From Cryptomeria japonica (lineage: Eukaryota; Streptophyta; Pinopsida; Cupressales; Cupressaceae): a DNA stretch of 64,000 nt. Within the stretch, counting starts at the first letter, position 1; every line of letters begins with the position of its first letter. Location: contig NC_081414.1 of assembly GCF_030272615.1 (NCBI RefSeq), positions 664,541,438-664,605,437 of the forward strand. The letters run 5' to 3'. Shown one piece after another: positions 36,101 to 48,988 of the stretch. The notes under the pieces are model-generated. The model was not told the DNA's origin. It saw only the letters and a program-made list of their open reading frames with translations, and searched no databases. The translations under genes and the position numbers were made by a program.

Positions 36101-36169
36101 TTGGGGAAAATGATAAGTATTATTAGAGTAGGATTAATTAGGCTAGATGATAGAAGTACGAAGGGTGAT
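33141..36169. other. Non-coding stretch, nothing recognised
   Basis: About 3 kb with only short chance frames. It has AT-rich decayed DNA to about 35.3 kb, then a purine-rich part (35.3-36.1 kb) that makes small spurious minus-strand ORFs. It abuts the broken RT of the chromovirus at about 36170, so it is probably another old insertion or a deletion junction. Confidence 0.4.
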
Positions 36170-37499
36170 TTTTAAGAATGTTGGAATTAGCTTAGTTAAA
36201 TTACAAATCTACCCAAAAAACTCTTTCAATACCTCATTCATAAATCTCATAAATGTACTAGGTGCATTAGTTAGTCCAAAAGGAATGACCAACAATTCAT
36301 ACAAAACTTCCTTAGTCTTAAAAGTCATCTTCCATTCATCTCCTCTTTGATTTTAATTTAGTGGTACCTAATCTTCAAATCAATCTTCATGAAGTACTTA
36401 TCTCCACTCAAGCAATCCATGATATCATCCATCCTTGGTAATGTAAATTTGTATTTTATTGTGATATTTTTTATGGTTCTTGAATCAATGCACACTCCAC
36501 ATTCCCCATTCTTCCTTGGTAATAACACTGTAGGTACTACACAAGGACTCAAACTCTCTCTGATCAAACCTTTCTCCAACAAATTTGCAACTTGCCTATT
36601 CAACTCTTCATTCTTTGTAGGAGACATTCCATGGGCTACCTTGTTTGGAAAACTTGCTCTTACAACTAAATCAATTTGATGACTTATCTTCCATACTAGT
36701 GAGATTCCTTCTAGCACATTATCTGAAACAATATTGTTAAGCTTTTGTAATAAATTTGCAATTTGCATAGGAAAATCTTTCACATTTTCACAATTAGTCT
36801 TGGGAATCAAGGGAAAACAAACTTTCTCATGCTTCACACCTTCTAAGAACTTCCTTACATCAACTAAACAAACTTTTGCATTACCACAAACTTGAACCAA
36901 ATCCTCTTTCAAATGTTTTAGTTTATGTCTTACTCCATCCTTAGTTAATGTGTACGTATTAGCATAACCACCATGCATTTCTTTTCTATCATAGTGCCAA
37001 AGCCTTCCTAGAAAAATATGACATGCATAAATAAGAATAATCACATAATATTTCATCAAAATACTCCTATCTTAAATTACCAAGCATTTTTTATAGACCC
37101 AAAGTTTTTGATCATCTTTTACCCATGCTATCATGTATGGATTTGGGTGCCTCCTCTTCTCAAGCTTCAACTTTTGTATCATTTTTTTTCATACAAGGTT
37201 TTCCATGCTTCTACTATCTATGATGATATTACAAACTTTCCCTTCATGCTTGCATCTTGTATTGAATAATCTTTTCCTTTGAGCTAGTCCATTATCTCAT
37301 TCAATAGTTCTCTTCTTGTCATCATGATTTCACCTCCTTATGCGTTTTCTAAATGTGATGAGTGTGCATCTTCTGCATTGATCTTTTTTGTTGTATTCTA
37401 ATTTCATGATCTCTTGCTTGATCTTTCCTCATGAGGGTAGTCATATTCTTTGTGACCCTATACTTCACACTTAAAGCATGCTCCTCCAAAGGTTCCTAT
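36170..37499 (-). pseudogene. Chromovirus-like Gypsy element: gag end, protease and RT (left half)
   Basis: On the minus strand from 37499: a zinc knuckle remnant (CFKC..GHKEYDY, last Cys lost), a protease-region remnant with HPNPYMIAWVKDD, then the frame 36358-37059 with LGRLWHYDRKEMHGGYANTY and the RT start MSPTKNEELNRQVANLLEKG and LIRESLSPCVVPTVLLPRKN. RT continues, frame-shifted, to [13 protein letters not shown] near 36.2 kb and is then cut before its catalytic YxDD. These motifs are typical of plant chromoviruses. The gag half is at 52798-53655, on the far side of the nested insertions. Confidence 0.8.
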
Positions 37500-37826
37500 T
37501 GAAAGTAAATTTTGGGATGCATACTAAAAATTATACACAATAATTTATCAATTAGTATTTCACTCTAATAAATTACACACACAAACACACACATAGGAGT
37601 TTAATCTCCTAAATTATAGGAAATTCTCTAAACAAATTACCTAAATATATTGAGTTGTTTTAACAACTCAATATAGACACATATATGCACCACCAATATG
37701 ATAACCTCTTATCCAAACTCTAACAAACCTAATTAATAATTTAATATTACTAACACTCATAAGTACTACATGAGTTATTACTTTAACTCCATCCCATGTG
37801 AACACTAACATTACAATTTCCCAACA
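37500..37826 (-). repeat. 3' LTR of the short-LTR element
   Basis: It borders a minus-strand polypurine tract AAGGGGGGGGAA (37827-37838) and matches 52611-52797 apart from an internal stretch of about 140 bases present only here. 37839-38589 is the non-coding interior. Confidence 0.8.
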
Positions 37827-38589
37827 TTCCCCCCCCTTAGTGTGAACATGGTAAGAAATCACACCCTCCATCTGTAGTAAGCCCAACCCTCACGATCTTG
37901 ATTCAAAATGAAAAGGCACCTCCCATCAACCTTTCATGGTTTTCATATAGGCTTACCACAAACTTGGACATGAATAAGAACACATCAATTGTCCATCTCA
38001 TGTGGTTTTCTGGATCCTCCCACAAACCCTTTCAAGATCCATGAACTGACTTACTTTGGTACTATTGTTTGCCACTATGCTTGTGCACCAAGGAAGTTAT
38101 TTAGATATCAACATACATATCACAAATCTAAAAAACTCATACTATATAAACATTACATTCCATAAGATTACAATGCTCTTAATCGCAGTCACTGTTATCA
38201 ATTGCTGCCACTTGATCTTGAACAACATAGACAACTGGCACTACCACTAGAAGATTCCCTTGACTTTAGTCATTTTGGTATGAAATGGGAACAGAACATT
38301 GGTTATATCCCCCCCATAATTTTAAATTCCACTTATTCACATAACTAGGAGCACCAAAAAACCAATCATATCATGTTGCATACTAGAAAATAAAATGCCA
38401 CCAAAGTTGATGAGCGACCTCATCATTGGTGATTGATGAGAGGACATTGAGTGTCCTCCAACCTCTTATGCCTTCGACCTCCAGTAGGTTTTCTATTTAA
38501 TTAGCAATTTTGACTTTTAGGCTCAATTTTATAGTGTCCCTAATATGAATTTCATATACAAGGGATAGTGCATCCAATTACAATAGAGG

Positions 38590-40260
38590 TGTAGCGTTGT
38601 AAATTGTACGCACTTGCTAGGGTGGTACAATTTCACACCTAGTTTAGCACCCGCCTTGGCGCATTTTTCATTTTGCATTGCATTTCCCCTGTAGCACTTA
38701 ATTAATTAAATTAATTAGGTCTAAGGTTTATTTCATCATCTTCCACATCATAAAGTTGGGCCCTTTCATTAAAGCGTGCCCTTTTCATTTTATTCCTCCA
38801 ATACATCATTTAATCAAAAACCCTAATTAGGTCCTATTTTGAACTTGGGGGCTTGATTTCGGGGGTCAAAACATCTTGAAGTCACTTGTAACTTTGGGAT
38901 TCTCTCTAAAATCATCATATCTGACGGCCCTGAAAATTTGGTGAAAAGTTGTCGGGACCATGGTGGCCGGAGTGCACATGGTCCCAGACATTTTTCCCGA
39001 AAATTTAGGAGCACAATCCAATCATAAAATAAAGCTTAACCCCAAGAAATTGGCAGGAGATTCAATCTCTAGGTCGGCCAAAAGTTGAAATTAAGACCTA
39101 GGGTTTCCTATATAAGAGCTCTCTTTCTTCATTTGAAAGGATCCGGATTTTTGGTTTAGGGGACCTTCTATGCAGCGAAAGAGCAGATCTTTGAAGACTT
39201 CAACAACATTCAACATCCGTCCATCAAGCATTCATCAATTTCATTCATTCATTTAAAGCTTTGAAGAGATTGAAGAGCAATAAGGGATCACCGATTGAAG
39301 ATTGGCTTGTACCCCTCCCTTGGGGTTGGGTATGATTTCATGTTGTTTTCATGTCTTTGCATAATCTTCAATATATCATTTGTATTCATGCTTTAGATCA
39401 CTTTGCATCTTGATTTGGAGCATTTACATTATCATTTACAAGCAATTAGGGTTTACTTTCTAGGTTGCTCTAGTTTGCTTACTTGCATTTTAGGATCTTG
39501 CACACACACAAGGTCTGCACACACAATACTATTACAATACAACTTGGCTATTCATGGAGGTGGAAATCACCGAAGCGGGGGTTTGACTAAGGCAAAACCC
39601 TATATAGCCACCCACCATACCTTTTCAGATATAAGTGCAGATTTCAGGATTCGGACGACGTCGCAAGTTGCAGATCCGACGGAAGCAGACCGAGACATAA
39701 CTTCATACCAATTTTTAGAGCAAAATACCAGGACAGGGGCGTGGGGCACCCTGTTCCTACCAGGAAAGGGGCACTAGGTGCCCTGGTCCGTGGGACAGAG
39801 GCGCGGGGCGCCCTGGTCCTTCTGTCAAACAACAACTTTCAGCATTTCCGACAGCTTTCTAGGTTGCAAAACAAGAGTTTCAGGAGCAGTTTCCAGAGCA
39901 GTATCAGGACAGTGGCACCCGCACCCCCATCCCAAACATTTTCATTTAGATTTTGACTCTGGGTATGCATCTGCATTCTTGTCTTGTCCTTGTGTTTACA
40001 ACTTTTCATTGTTTAAACTCAACTCTGCAATCTTGCTATTAGTTCATACTTGCACTTTGGGGTTAGGAATTGAACTTGCATCATTTTATCTTTCAATTAC
40101 AACAAAGGAATAGAAATCCTAATAGGTAGCCCGTGGCTCTCTCTTCCACAAAAAGAAGTAGCCAATTGTGTGATACCTCTAGGCTCTTTCGTATTCCATA
40201 ATGTGTGTCAAAAGGTAGGATTAGTGCATGATAGCCTAGTCTCACTTTTTCCCCTACACA
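38590..40260 (+). repeat. 5' LTR of element 3
   Basis: TGTAGCGTTG...CCCCTACACA. A TATA box TATATAAG lies at 39109-39116. About 150 bases upstream is an inverted repeat GGGACCATG/CATGGTCCC (38954-38985). A GC-rich tandem block (39731-39823) with three units of about 32 bases around GGGGCGCCCTGGTCC lies downstream. Short ORFs inside are non-coding. Confidence 0.93.
39731..39823 (+). repeat. GC-rich minisatellite in the 5' LTR
   Basis: Three units of roughly 32 bases, each with a GGACAGGGGC-type start and a GC(C/A)CCTGGTCC-type end. The matching block in the 3' LTR is at 50861-50953 and a diverged form is at about 21815-21990 in the solo LTR. Confidence 0.8.
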
Positions 40261-40263
40261 TTT

Positions 40264-40280
40264 TGGTGAACCCGACATGA
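40264..40280 (+). promoter_or_regulatory. Presumed primer binding site of element 3, tRNA not identified
   Basis: TGGTGAACCCGACATGA starts three bases after the LTR and begins with the TGG expected opposite a tRNA CCA end. I could not match it to a specific plant tRNA from memory. An A-rich stretch (40363-40396) follows in the leader. Confidence 0.55.
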
Positions 40281-40450
40281 ACTTATTATTGCTTTCTCTT
40301 GCATTGAATTTGTTAGATCTAGATCTAGATTTAGTGTGTTTTATTTTTCATTTTTCATTAAGGAAAAAAGGAAAAAAAAAGAAAAAAAAAAAAAAATAGG
40401 GAAAAGAAAGAGTGTTTTTCTTTGCATTGTGTGTTTAAGTTTTATGCAAA

Positions 40451-43400
40451 ATGTCAGATTTTTATTTGCAAGATGTTCATGTTTATGATGATGTATGGAA
40501 TTATGTTGATTATGAGTATAGCCAAGATGAATTAGATGAAGCTTTGGATGAGTTTTTGAACCCTAAAGATACCAAACCTTCATTTTACCAAAAACTCATA
40601 AACCTTGTTACTATGCCATTTAGGTGTGATGAGAAAGATAAGTCGAATGATTCCTCTCAAGGGTACATTCCTATCAACTCTTCCACTAAATCTAGTAACA
40701 TGGTTGTTTTCAATAATCCCCTCTATGAAGAGATGTCTCCTTTTGAATCAAAAGATAAACCTTTTAATAGCTATGATCATGCTTTGTTGGATGATGCTCT
40801 TGATGACTTTGTGGCTTTATCAAAATCTTTAAACAAGAACAAGACTTCTAAATTAGTTAACATGATAAACCTAAATGAGCATAATAAGCCTCTCTTTGAA
40901 GTCCAAGGTGCTTATCCTTCTCCCACCTTTCAATTTCCTAAATCACCTCTCCTTACTGACCAAGGAGGGTATGGTCATGATTCCTTTCTTACTCCGAATA
41001 AACCTATCATCACTATGCAAGGAAGAAAACCTATAAGTCCTTATAGTTATGCCAAGCAATTAACTAGAGAGAGTTATCATGTGGTTGCCCATACTTATCA
41101 TACTAGGAATAATAGGCAGCCCAATCCTCCTCCTGTTATTCCGGTTTCTCTTCCTAATCCTCAACCAATTCTTCTGCAAGCTCCACGTATTTCACAAGTT
41201 ATAGGTAAGGAATATGATCTCATAGAACAACTTAAAGTTACCCCTGCTAAGATATCCCTTTGGGATTTGATCCAAACTTCTTCCGCTCATCATGGAATGT
41301 TACAAGATGCCTTGAAAGATTTGAATGTTCCTCCACCTAATACATCTAGTAATATAGTGTCTTTGGTTAACTCTGTGATGAATCCTAAAGCTCAAATTGT
41401 GTTTACTCAAGATGAATTGCCTACTAGTGAAATTCAACATCAATATGATCCCTTGATGATTGTGGTTATCATAAATGACACCGCTATAAGACGAACACTG
41501 GTAGATAATGGCTCTGGCCTTAATGTGTGTAGCATTAATCTATTACATAAGATGAATGTGGATACATCCCTTATTGAGCCTGACTCTCGTCCCATTCGAG
41601 GCTTTGATAATGTGGCTAAGTCTTCATTAGGTACTATCACCTTACCCATCATAGTGGGACCTGTTACTTTGCCTACCCCTATCCATGTTATGTCGAGAAA
41701 TTTAACATACAACTTGTTATTAGGGAGACCTTGGATTCACAGTATGCAAGCCGTCCCCTCTACATTGCATAGACAAGTTAAATTTATTTATAACAATAAG
41801 ACATATACCTTGATAGGCGATACTAATTTTCAAGCTTGTTTGCAAACATCTACTACCAAAGGGAGTTCTTCTGAACCTTCCTCTTCTAGTGATGACTCTT
41901 TACCTATGGATGAGTCATCACCCTCCGATGATCAAAATTCTTTGGATGAGTCTGAAGTTCTTGAAGAAGATTCTTCTCAACTTGAATCTACACATGAAAA
42001 GGCTTTTGATCCTGAGAAGGTTCTCGTAGAAGACGATTGGGGATCTCTTGACTTTAATCCCACCTTTGTAGGTGAGTATAGGGTTCCTCCTAGAGAGTTT
42101 AAAGTTAAAAAGAAGGAAGAAATTAAAGATCAATCAACCTTGCCTGAACCTATGAACAACAATTTTGTGGCCACTTCTCAAACTTCTTCTCCTCATACAT
42201 CTAATTCTAAAGAATTTGATTCTTTGTCTTATGAAAAACCAGCTCCTCTTTCTGAAATGGTTGATTGTTATGGTCGTGGTTTTCATATTTTAGCTAAGTA
42301 TGGGTATAATGGAAATGGTTGTGGCACTCACGAACAAGGGATAAAGGTTCCTCTAGGGAATAATCTTTGCGATGAGACCTTTGGACTTGGTTATAATCCC
42401 TACAAGCGCACTAAAGCTTCGAAGAGACCCTGTATTAGTGTAAATGTTATTTCTACATCTCTACCAATGCGACACCCTGAGTATATTGATGGGGATCCTT
42501 CATGTGCCTATGCTTTGGATGTCTTCCCTACCAATGATGCTTTAGCTGAGTTCTTGGGAGCATATGACACTCTTCCTCATTATCATCACAATAGGGGATT
42601 TCCTTATTGTTTGAACACTGAAGCTTATTTTGGAAGAGAGATTGATAACGATGAGATTGTGGGAGAATTCCCTCAGTTAAAGGATATTCCTCAACAAAGT
42701 AATCTTCTCATAAGTGACACCACTGATGTTAAGATGGATCCTTGCAAGGAAGAAAAAGTTATTAAAATTGGAAAGTGTTTGGATGAAGAGGAACAAAAAC
42801 AATATGCAGATTTATTGCATGAATTCCCTGAGATCTTTGCTTGGACATACTCTGACATGCCTGGTATAGATCCTAAGATTGTTACTCATAATATTGTCTT
42901 AGTTCCCTATGCTAAGCCCGTGAAACAAAAGATTCGAAAAATGAATCCTAAGGTAGCTCTCCTTGTTAAGGTTGAGATTGAAAAATTATTGGAGGCTGGA
43001 TTTATCCGCCCTATTGACTATTCCCTGTGGATTTCAAATATTGTCGCTGTGGCTAAATCGGATAATAAAATAAGAATGTGTACCGAATTTCGAGACTTAA
43101 ATAAGGCTTCTTTAAAAGATGATTTCCCTCTCCCAAACATTGACATGATAGTTGATTCTACAGCAGGACATGCTTTGTTATCCTTCATGGATGGTTTTTC
43201 AGGATACAATCAAATTTTCATTAATCCTCAAGATCAATTCAAAACTGCTTTCACCACTCCTTGGGGTACATTTTGTTGGGTGATGATGCCTTTTGGACTT
43301 AAAAATGTCGGTGCAACTCATCAATGAGCGATGACCCTTATCTTTCATGATTATATGCATAAGATTTTAGAAGATTATGTTGATGATATTTTAGCCAAAT

Positions 43401-45987
43401 CCACTCTTCGTATAGATCATATTAAGATCCTTCGTCAAATCTTTGAAAGAATTCATAAATATCACATGCACTTGAATCCCCAAAAATGTGTTTTTGGTGT
43501 GGATAGTGGAAAACTATTAGGATTCATAGTTTCGCATCGTGGGATTGAGGTGGACACTAAGAAAATAGATGCTATTGTCAACATGCCACCTCCTAGAAAT
43601 GTGTCTCAACTCAAAAGCTTGCAAGGAAAGATTCAAGCTATTCGTAGGTTCGTATCTCAACTTGCGGATCGTACCTTTCCTTTTACTCAACTTCTCAAAA
43701 AGAATATTACTTTTCAATGGAATGAAGATTGTCAACAAGCATTTGAAGATTTAAAAGTATATTTGGCTAATCCTCCTGTCCTTCAACCTACCGAACCTTC
43801 TAAACCCTTTCTTCTTTATACAGCTGCTTCCTCTCATGCTCTCACAACATTATTGGCACAACATGATAAAGATGGTAAGGAATGTCCGGTTTATTATATA
43901 AGTCGTACCTTACTCGATTATGAGACCCGATATTCTGCGATAGAAAGACAATGCTTGGCCTTGGTGTTTGCGACTCAGAAATTGAGACATTATCTTTTAA
44001 ATTCAGAAGTCCATGTCATGCTAAAGTTTGATCCTTTGAAGCATCTTTTCTCTAAAACTGATTTATCAGGACGCCTAGCTAAGTGGGTTATGATGTTAAC
44101 TGAATTTGAACTTAAATTTGTTTCACAAAGAGCAATTAAAGGGCAAGCGTTGACCGATCACCTAGTTGAGGCCCCTTCACCTTTCTCCTTCCCTAACCCT
44201 AAGTCTTTTCCCAATGACTTCATTCTTTCTATAGAGAAAGATGAAACTTGAGAGTTATACTTTGATGGCTCTAAGTGTCGTATGGGATCGGGGGTAGGTG
44301 TTGTTCTAATTTCTCCTACAAAGAAATCCATTCCCTTATCTTATCGTCTAAATTTCCTATGTACCAATAACATTGCTGAGTATGAGGCTCTTATAGTAGG
44401 AATAAAAGTAGCCTTGGCTTTGAATATAAAGCACATACATATTTATGGAGATTCGTAATTGATTATAAGACAAGTAACAGGACTGTATCAAGCAAAACAA
44501 GACAAATTATCACAATATAAAGACCTTGCTATCTCTTTGTTACAAAAATTTGATTCTTATACCATGGAACCTGTTCCTCGAAAAGATAATCGACATGCGG
44601 ATGCAATGGCATGTGTGGCTTCTCTTGTATCTTTAGAGGACCTTGTGGTTGATCTTAAATTTGTTATTCACAACCTTATTTCTCCAGCTATTGTAGACTA
44701 TTCTAGCTTGGTAACATGTTGTGACTTTATAGACTCAGATGAATGGTATTCGCATATCGTAAGATACTTGACTGATGGTACCTTTCCTGATTCCGCCAAT
44801 AGGAACACTAGGGCTAGAATCCGCAAGCTGTCTGCTAGATATATCATTCTTTCTAATGTTCTTTACTGAAGGGGTTATGCTGTCTTAACAAATTGGAAAT
44901 CCCCGTTGCTCTTGAAGAGGCACATTCAGGTGCCTGTGGGGGGCATTTTGGAGGCAAATCCTTGGTTCAAAGATTGCTTCGTATGGGATACTATTGGCAA
45001 ACTATGCAGAAGGATTCTTTTTCATTTATTAAGAAATGTCATCAATGTCAACAACACAATAATCTAATTCATGCTCCTGCCCAATAACTTCATTCTCATG
45101 TATCTTCTTGGCCTTTATCTACATGGGGGTTGGATCTCATCGGTAAAATCTCTCCTCCTTCATCTCAAGGACACACTTTCATTATAACCGCAATAGATTA
45201 CTTTACAAAGTGGGTAGAAGTCATTCCCCTTCATTCTACTACTGCTGAAGTGATTTGTCAATTTCTTCTAGAAAACATTATTTCTCGATTCGGGATACCT
45301 TCCACTATAATCTCAGATAATGGGACATCATTTAAGAACAAGGACGTGAAGAAATTCCTTGAGAAATATCATATCAAACATCGATTTTCTACACCATACT
45401 ATCCTCAATCAAATGGTCAAGCCGAATCATCCAATAAGATAATTGAACAAATTCTTCGCAAAACTGTGAATAAGCATGGTAAGGATTGGAGTGCTCAGCT
45501 AATCTATGCTCTTTGGGCCTACCGAATGAGTGTACGAATTGCTACAGGAACTACCCCTTATAACCTTGTTTATGGTGCTGATGCTATTATGCCTTTAGAG
45601 TTAGAGATTCCATCACTTAGAGTTTCTCTCAAAGGTATAGTAGATGATGACTCTTATAGAGAACAAAGACTTCAACAGCTTGAGATGCTTGATGAACAGC
45701 GTATAAACGCTCTTGAGCATATTCAAGCGTATCACAAAACTCTACAACGAAGCTATAATGATAAGGTTATTCAACATTCCTTCTCAGTAGGTGACTTAGT
45801 TCTCTATGAAAATCAACGCAATGTGAATGCCTTACCTAAAGAAAAGGGAAAATTTAGTCCTAATTGGCTTGGACCATATATAGTTATTGAAGATTATGGA
45901 TCAGGTGCTTACAAAATAGCAGATGTAGACGGTACACCTCTTAAAGAACCTATAAATGCTATGCACTTGCGTAGATACTATGCTTAA
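40451..45987 (+). pseudogene. pol: Element 3 polyprotein: protease, G-patch, RT, RNase H, second RNase H, integrase
   Basis: The start is the ATG at 40451. The first 958 codons are open: an acidic N-terminus without a gag core or CCHC knuckle, protease LVDNGSGLNV (41498 on), a Ser/Asp/Glu-rich linker, a G-patch (GYNGNGCGTHEQGI, about 42.3 kb) and RT (FMDGFSGYNQI). Catalytic YVDD is at 43374-43385. RNase H is at about 43.78-44.13 kb. A second RNase H (YFDGSKCRMGSGVGVV, NNIAEYEALIVGIKVAL) is at 44.26-44.64 kb. Integrase has an H2C2 finger (44.93-45.05 kb) and a triad with Asp 45133, Asp 45316 and Glu 45424, spacing D60D and D35E. Stops at 43325, 44249, 44456, 44867 and 45085 all fit single C-to-T or G-to-A changes. 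One frameshift lies near 44.88 kb. Confidence 0.9.
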
Positions 45988-46606
45988 TTCATCATTCCTT
46001 ATCTTTCATTTCATCTATCTTCTTTTCAGTTCTTCAAAATTGGGTAATATGTTAGCATATCTTGATTAGAGCAAATAGAATTAAATGATATTGTGTTTAA
46101 TCTATATTGCTTTGTTCTTGACAAGCATGTTTCTTCACTTTATAGTTTGTCTTGAATTCATTTATGTAAATTGCAAAAGATTTACATTTGCATTATGCTA
46201 GCATATTATACAATGTCTTTATGTGTTAAGGAGAATCGTATCATGTTGTGTTTAGGTTTAAAATTAAATCACATTAGTTATATGATTCTTAGGCTTAACA
46301 CATATTTCTTCTCTATCATCAATGTAGTACTTGATTAAATATTTTATTTTAATTAAGTCACACATGTATCAATTTAATCATGGAGCATTGAGAAATCAAT
46401 CACATGGAAATTAAATTCAGAACATACATGTACATCTACCAAATGTATTAGCTTTAATCAAAATATACATTGTTTTAGGCATTAAAGATAACACATTTGA
46501 GACAAAGAGAAGCATGTATATATATATATATGTATGTGGATCATGTTTTAATATACAAAAGTAGGTCACTATACATCCAAAATGTGACCTATCCTACATC
46601 ATGAGA
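45988..46606. other. Element 3 spacer between integrase and the antisense gene
   Basis: No gene is visible. It would hold the 3' ends of both convergent transcripts. An (AT)n run lies at about 46515-46531. Confidence 0.5.
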
Positions 46607-46830
46607 TCATCTCCTATCCCTAGGGCTAGTGGCTGGAGAGTGACGACTAGATTCTCCCTCCTGATCTGGCCGTGAAGGTGGACCCATAGGTGTATAGCAT
46701 GATATAGACTGTGAATGAATCCAAGAGGAACTCCTACAATCCCTATCCATAAGGATTGCACGATACGAGGTAGCCTCAGCTTGAGCTGTTGCTAGGTCAC
46801 GCTGTGCCCGCTGAAGGTTCTCTGACAAAA

Positions 46831-46849
46831 CTCTCTCTCTCTCTCTCTC
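46831..46849. repeat. (CT)n microsatellite in the antisense gene
   Basis: A run of about nine CT units encodes alternating Arg-Glu on the minus strand. The frame upstream leads to a stop soon after it, while the frame one step over continues into RVLSENLQRAQRDLATAQAE, so a length change here probably broke the gene. Confidence 0.8.
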
Positions 46850-48846
46850 CATATGTCCACCTGTACTCGAAATGGGGAAAACAAGTCCTCATGCCGACCC
46901 GCATTCCCCTGAGGCCTATAAGCAACCTGTGAGGAACTAGGGATCTGTGTCATCATGGAAATATATGTCACTGCTTGTTGAATCAAGGAACACCACTCCT
47001 GCACATTAGCTGTAGCGGTAGAACAAATTTTTGTATTAGTACCATTCTATATCATCAAAACATTAATCAATCAATATAAACCTACTATACTTGGATCTCC
47101 CTCGTGCCAGTAGGGATCATGATATGGTAGCATCTGTGACTGGGAACTACTAGGCTCCCCACGCTCAAATAATCTGTGCATGATGCGTGTAGGCTAGCCC
47201 GTACTAGAAATAGGTCTCCGTATCGCCTCATGTTCCCCCCTTTGGGAAATAAGAGGAGGATCCAGGGCTATGGTATCATCTCCTGAATGGTGGGGAGCTA
47301 CATCTAACTCCTCCTCATCATCTCTATCCTCCTCCTCCTCATCATCCTCATCCTCGTCTGCATCCTCACCTGCATCCTCGTTCTCCTCATCTCTATCTGT
47401 GTCATCCTCCTCTCCCTCCTCCTCCTCCTTGGCACTAGGCTGATCTCCTATGGGTGCATCAAGATCTCCTGCCTCCTCATGACCCTCTCCCTCCTCTGGT
47501 TCCTCTGATCTGGATCCCTGATCCTCATCTCGGTCTCCATGTCTCCATGGGCCTGGATGGCCTGTCGGGTAATCTAGTGGAAAGATAGGCCCTGAGTATG
47601 ACCTCACAAACCATGAGAGATACCTGTGCTGTGCTCCGGGATCTACGGAGTAATCAGTGACCACATCCTGATCAGATGCCTCTATATCTGTAATCTCGAT
47701 GTCATCTATCGTAAGTCTCGCTACTGGTCTGGGTCTCGGAAGGACTCGCGAGTGTCGAGTATAGATAGGTACATCGGCTGGAACACACTTCTCTAGCCCA
47801 AACTGCCTCCGTACTCGGTCAAAGTAGAATGCGACTATGATATGTGAGTGTCATCCTCGCAGTAGGTGGTTCCTCTATAAGCATGCTAGCTGCCTCTCCA
47901 TCCCATCCCATCTGTGCATCCACAGATATGGTCTCCATACTGTCACCTCAACTGTCAATCTATCAAATATCACTCTCCAATATAGTAGATCCCCAAATCT
48001 CCACTCGCTGGTAAGTGGATAAGCAAACACCCTAGGTCGCTCGCTAGCCGCACTCATCGGATAGCCGACAGGCCTGGTGCATGTGAAGTGCTCAAATATC
48101 CACACCTGCAGAAGTGTGCATGTCATCAAGCTACAACACTATCCAAACACATACTCCTCGAGGTCATGATAGAGATGTGCAAGCATACTCTGACCCCAAG
48201 CATATACTCTCCTATGTCTCTCCATAGCCCTGATGCACCATGTGAGACCCCCATGCATGTGCGTACCTCGCCCATTGGGGCAGACGGCTAGTGCAATGAT
48301 GGCAATCATAAGACGTCTCACAAGGGGCACCTCTCCTATAGGATGTAAGAGCCAGCTGATCATGATGCGACCTCTAGTCTCATTCGGCATGACTCTCCCT
48401 ATGTAGTATACTTGCTCCCTCTAATAGTCCTCCACTGACCGATCGGTCGCGTATGTCACAGTGGCTCCTCTGATAGGTAGGCGAAGTATGCTGTACACAT
48501 CCTGAAGTGTAACCGTCATCTCTCCTACTAGGAGATGGAATGTACATGTGTCAGGATCCCATCGCTCCATAAGTGCCATCAGCATAGCAGGATGGAATCG
48601 AATGGCCGGCATGAGGATCACATACCATAAACCCACGATCAATAACGTATCCCTCTCTACCTGAGTCAGTCGGGGAATTTGATCTTGCAGACTATGAAGA
48701 ATCTGCCCCGCAGTATGCTCTCTCATGTATGGGAGACCCTGCAATGCAAAAACATCAGTATAATCAGTACTCAATCATCAAAATCATCTACGCGAAAAAC
48801 AAAAACTGACGAACATCGAAAGCTAACCCTTGCCAAGTCCTGATTG

Positions 48847-48988
48847 GGACCATGGCGCCCTGGGAGGACCATGGCACCCCACAGGGACCATGGCGCCCCA
48901 CAGGGACCATGGGGCCCTGGGAGGACCATGGCGCCTCATAGGGACCATGGCGCCCTGAAAGGACCATGGCACCCTGGGTGGGACCCAG
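48847..48988. repeat. GGGACCATGGCGCCC minisatellite in the first intron of the antisense gene
   Basis: Seven or eight units of 18-20 bases with the core GGGACCATGGCGCCC or close variants. The same 15-base core occurs in the element 3 3' LTR at about 50098-50112. The plus-strand frame that spans it is a repeat artefact. Confidence 0.85.
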
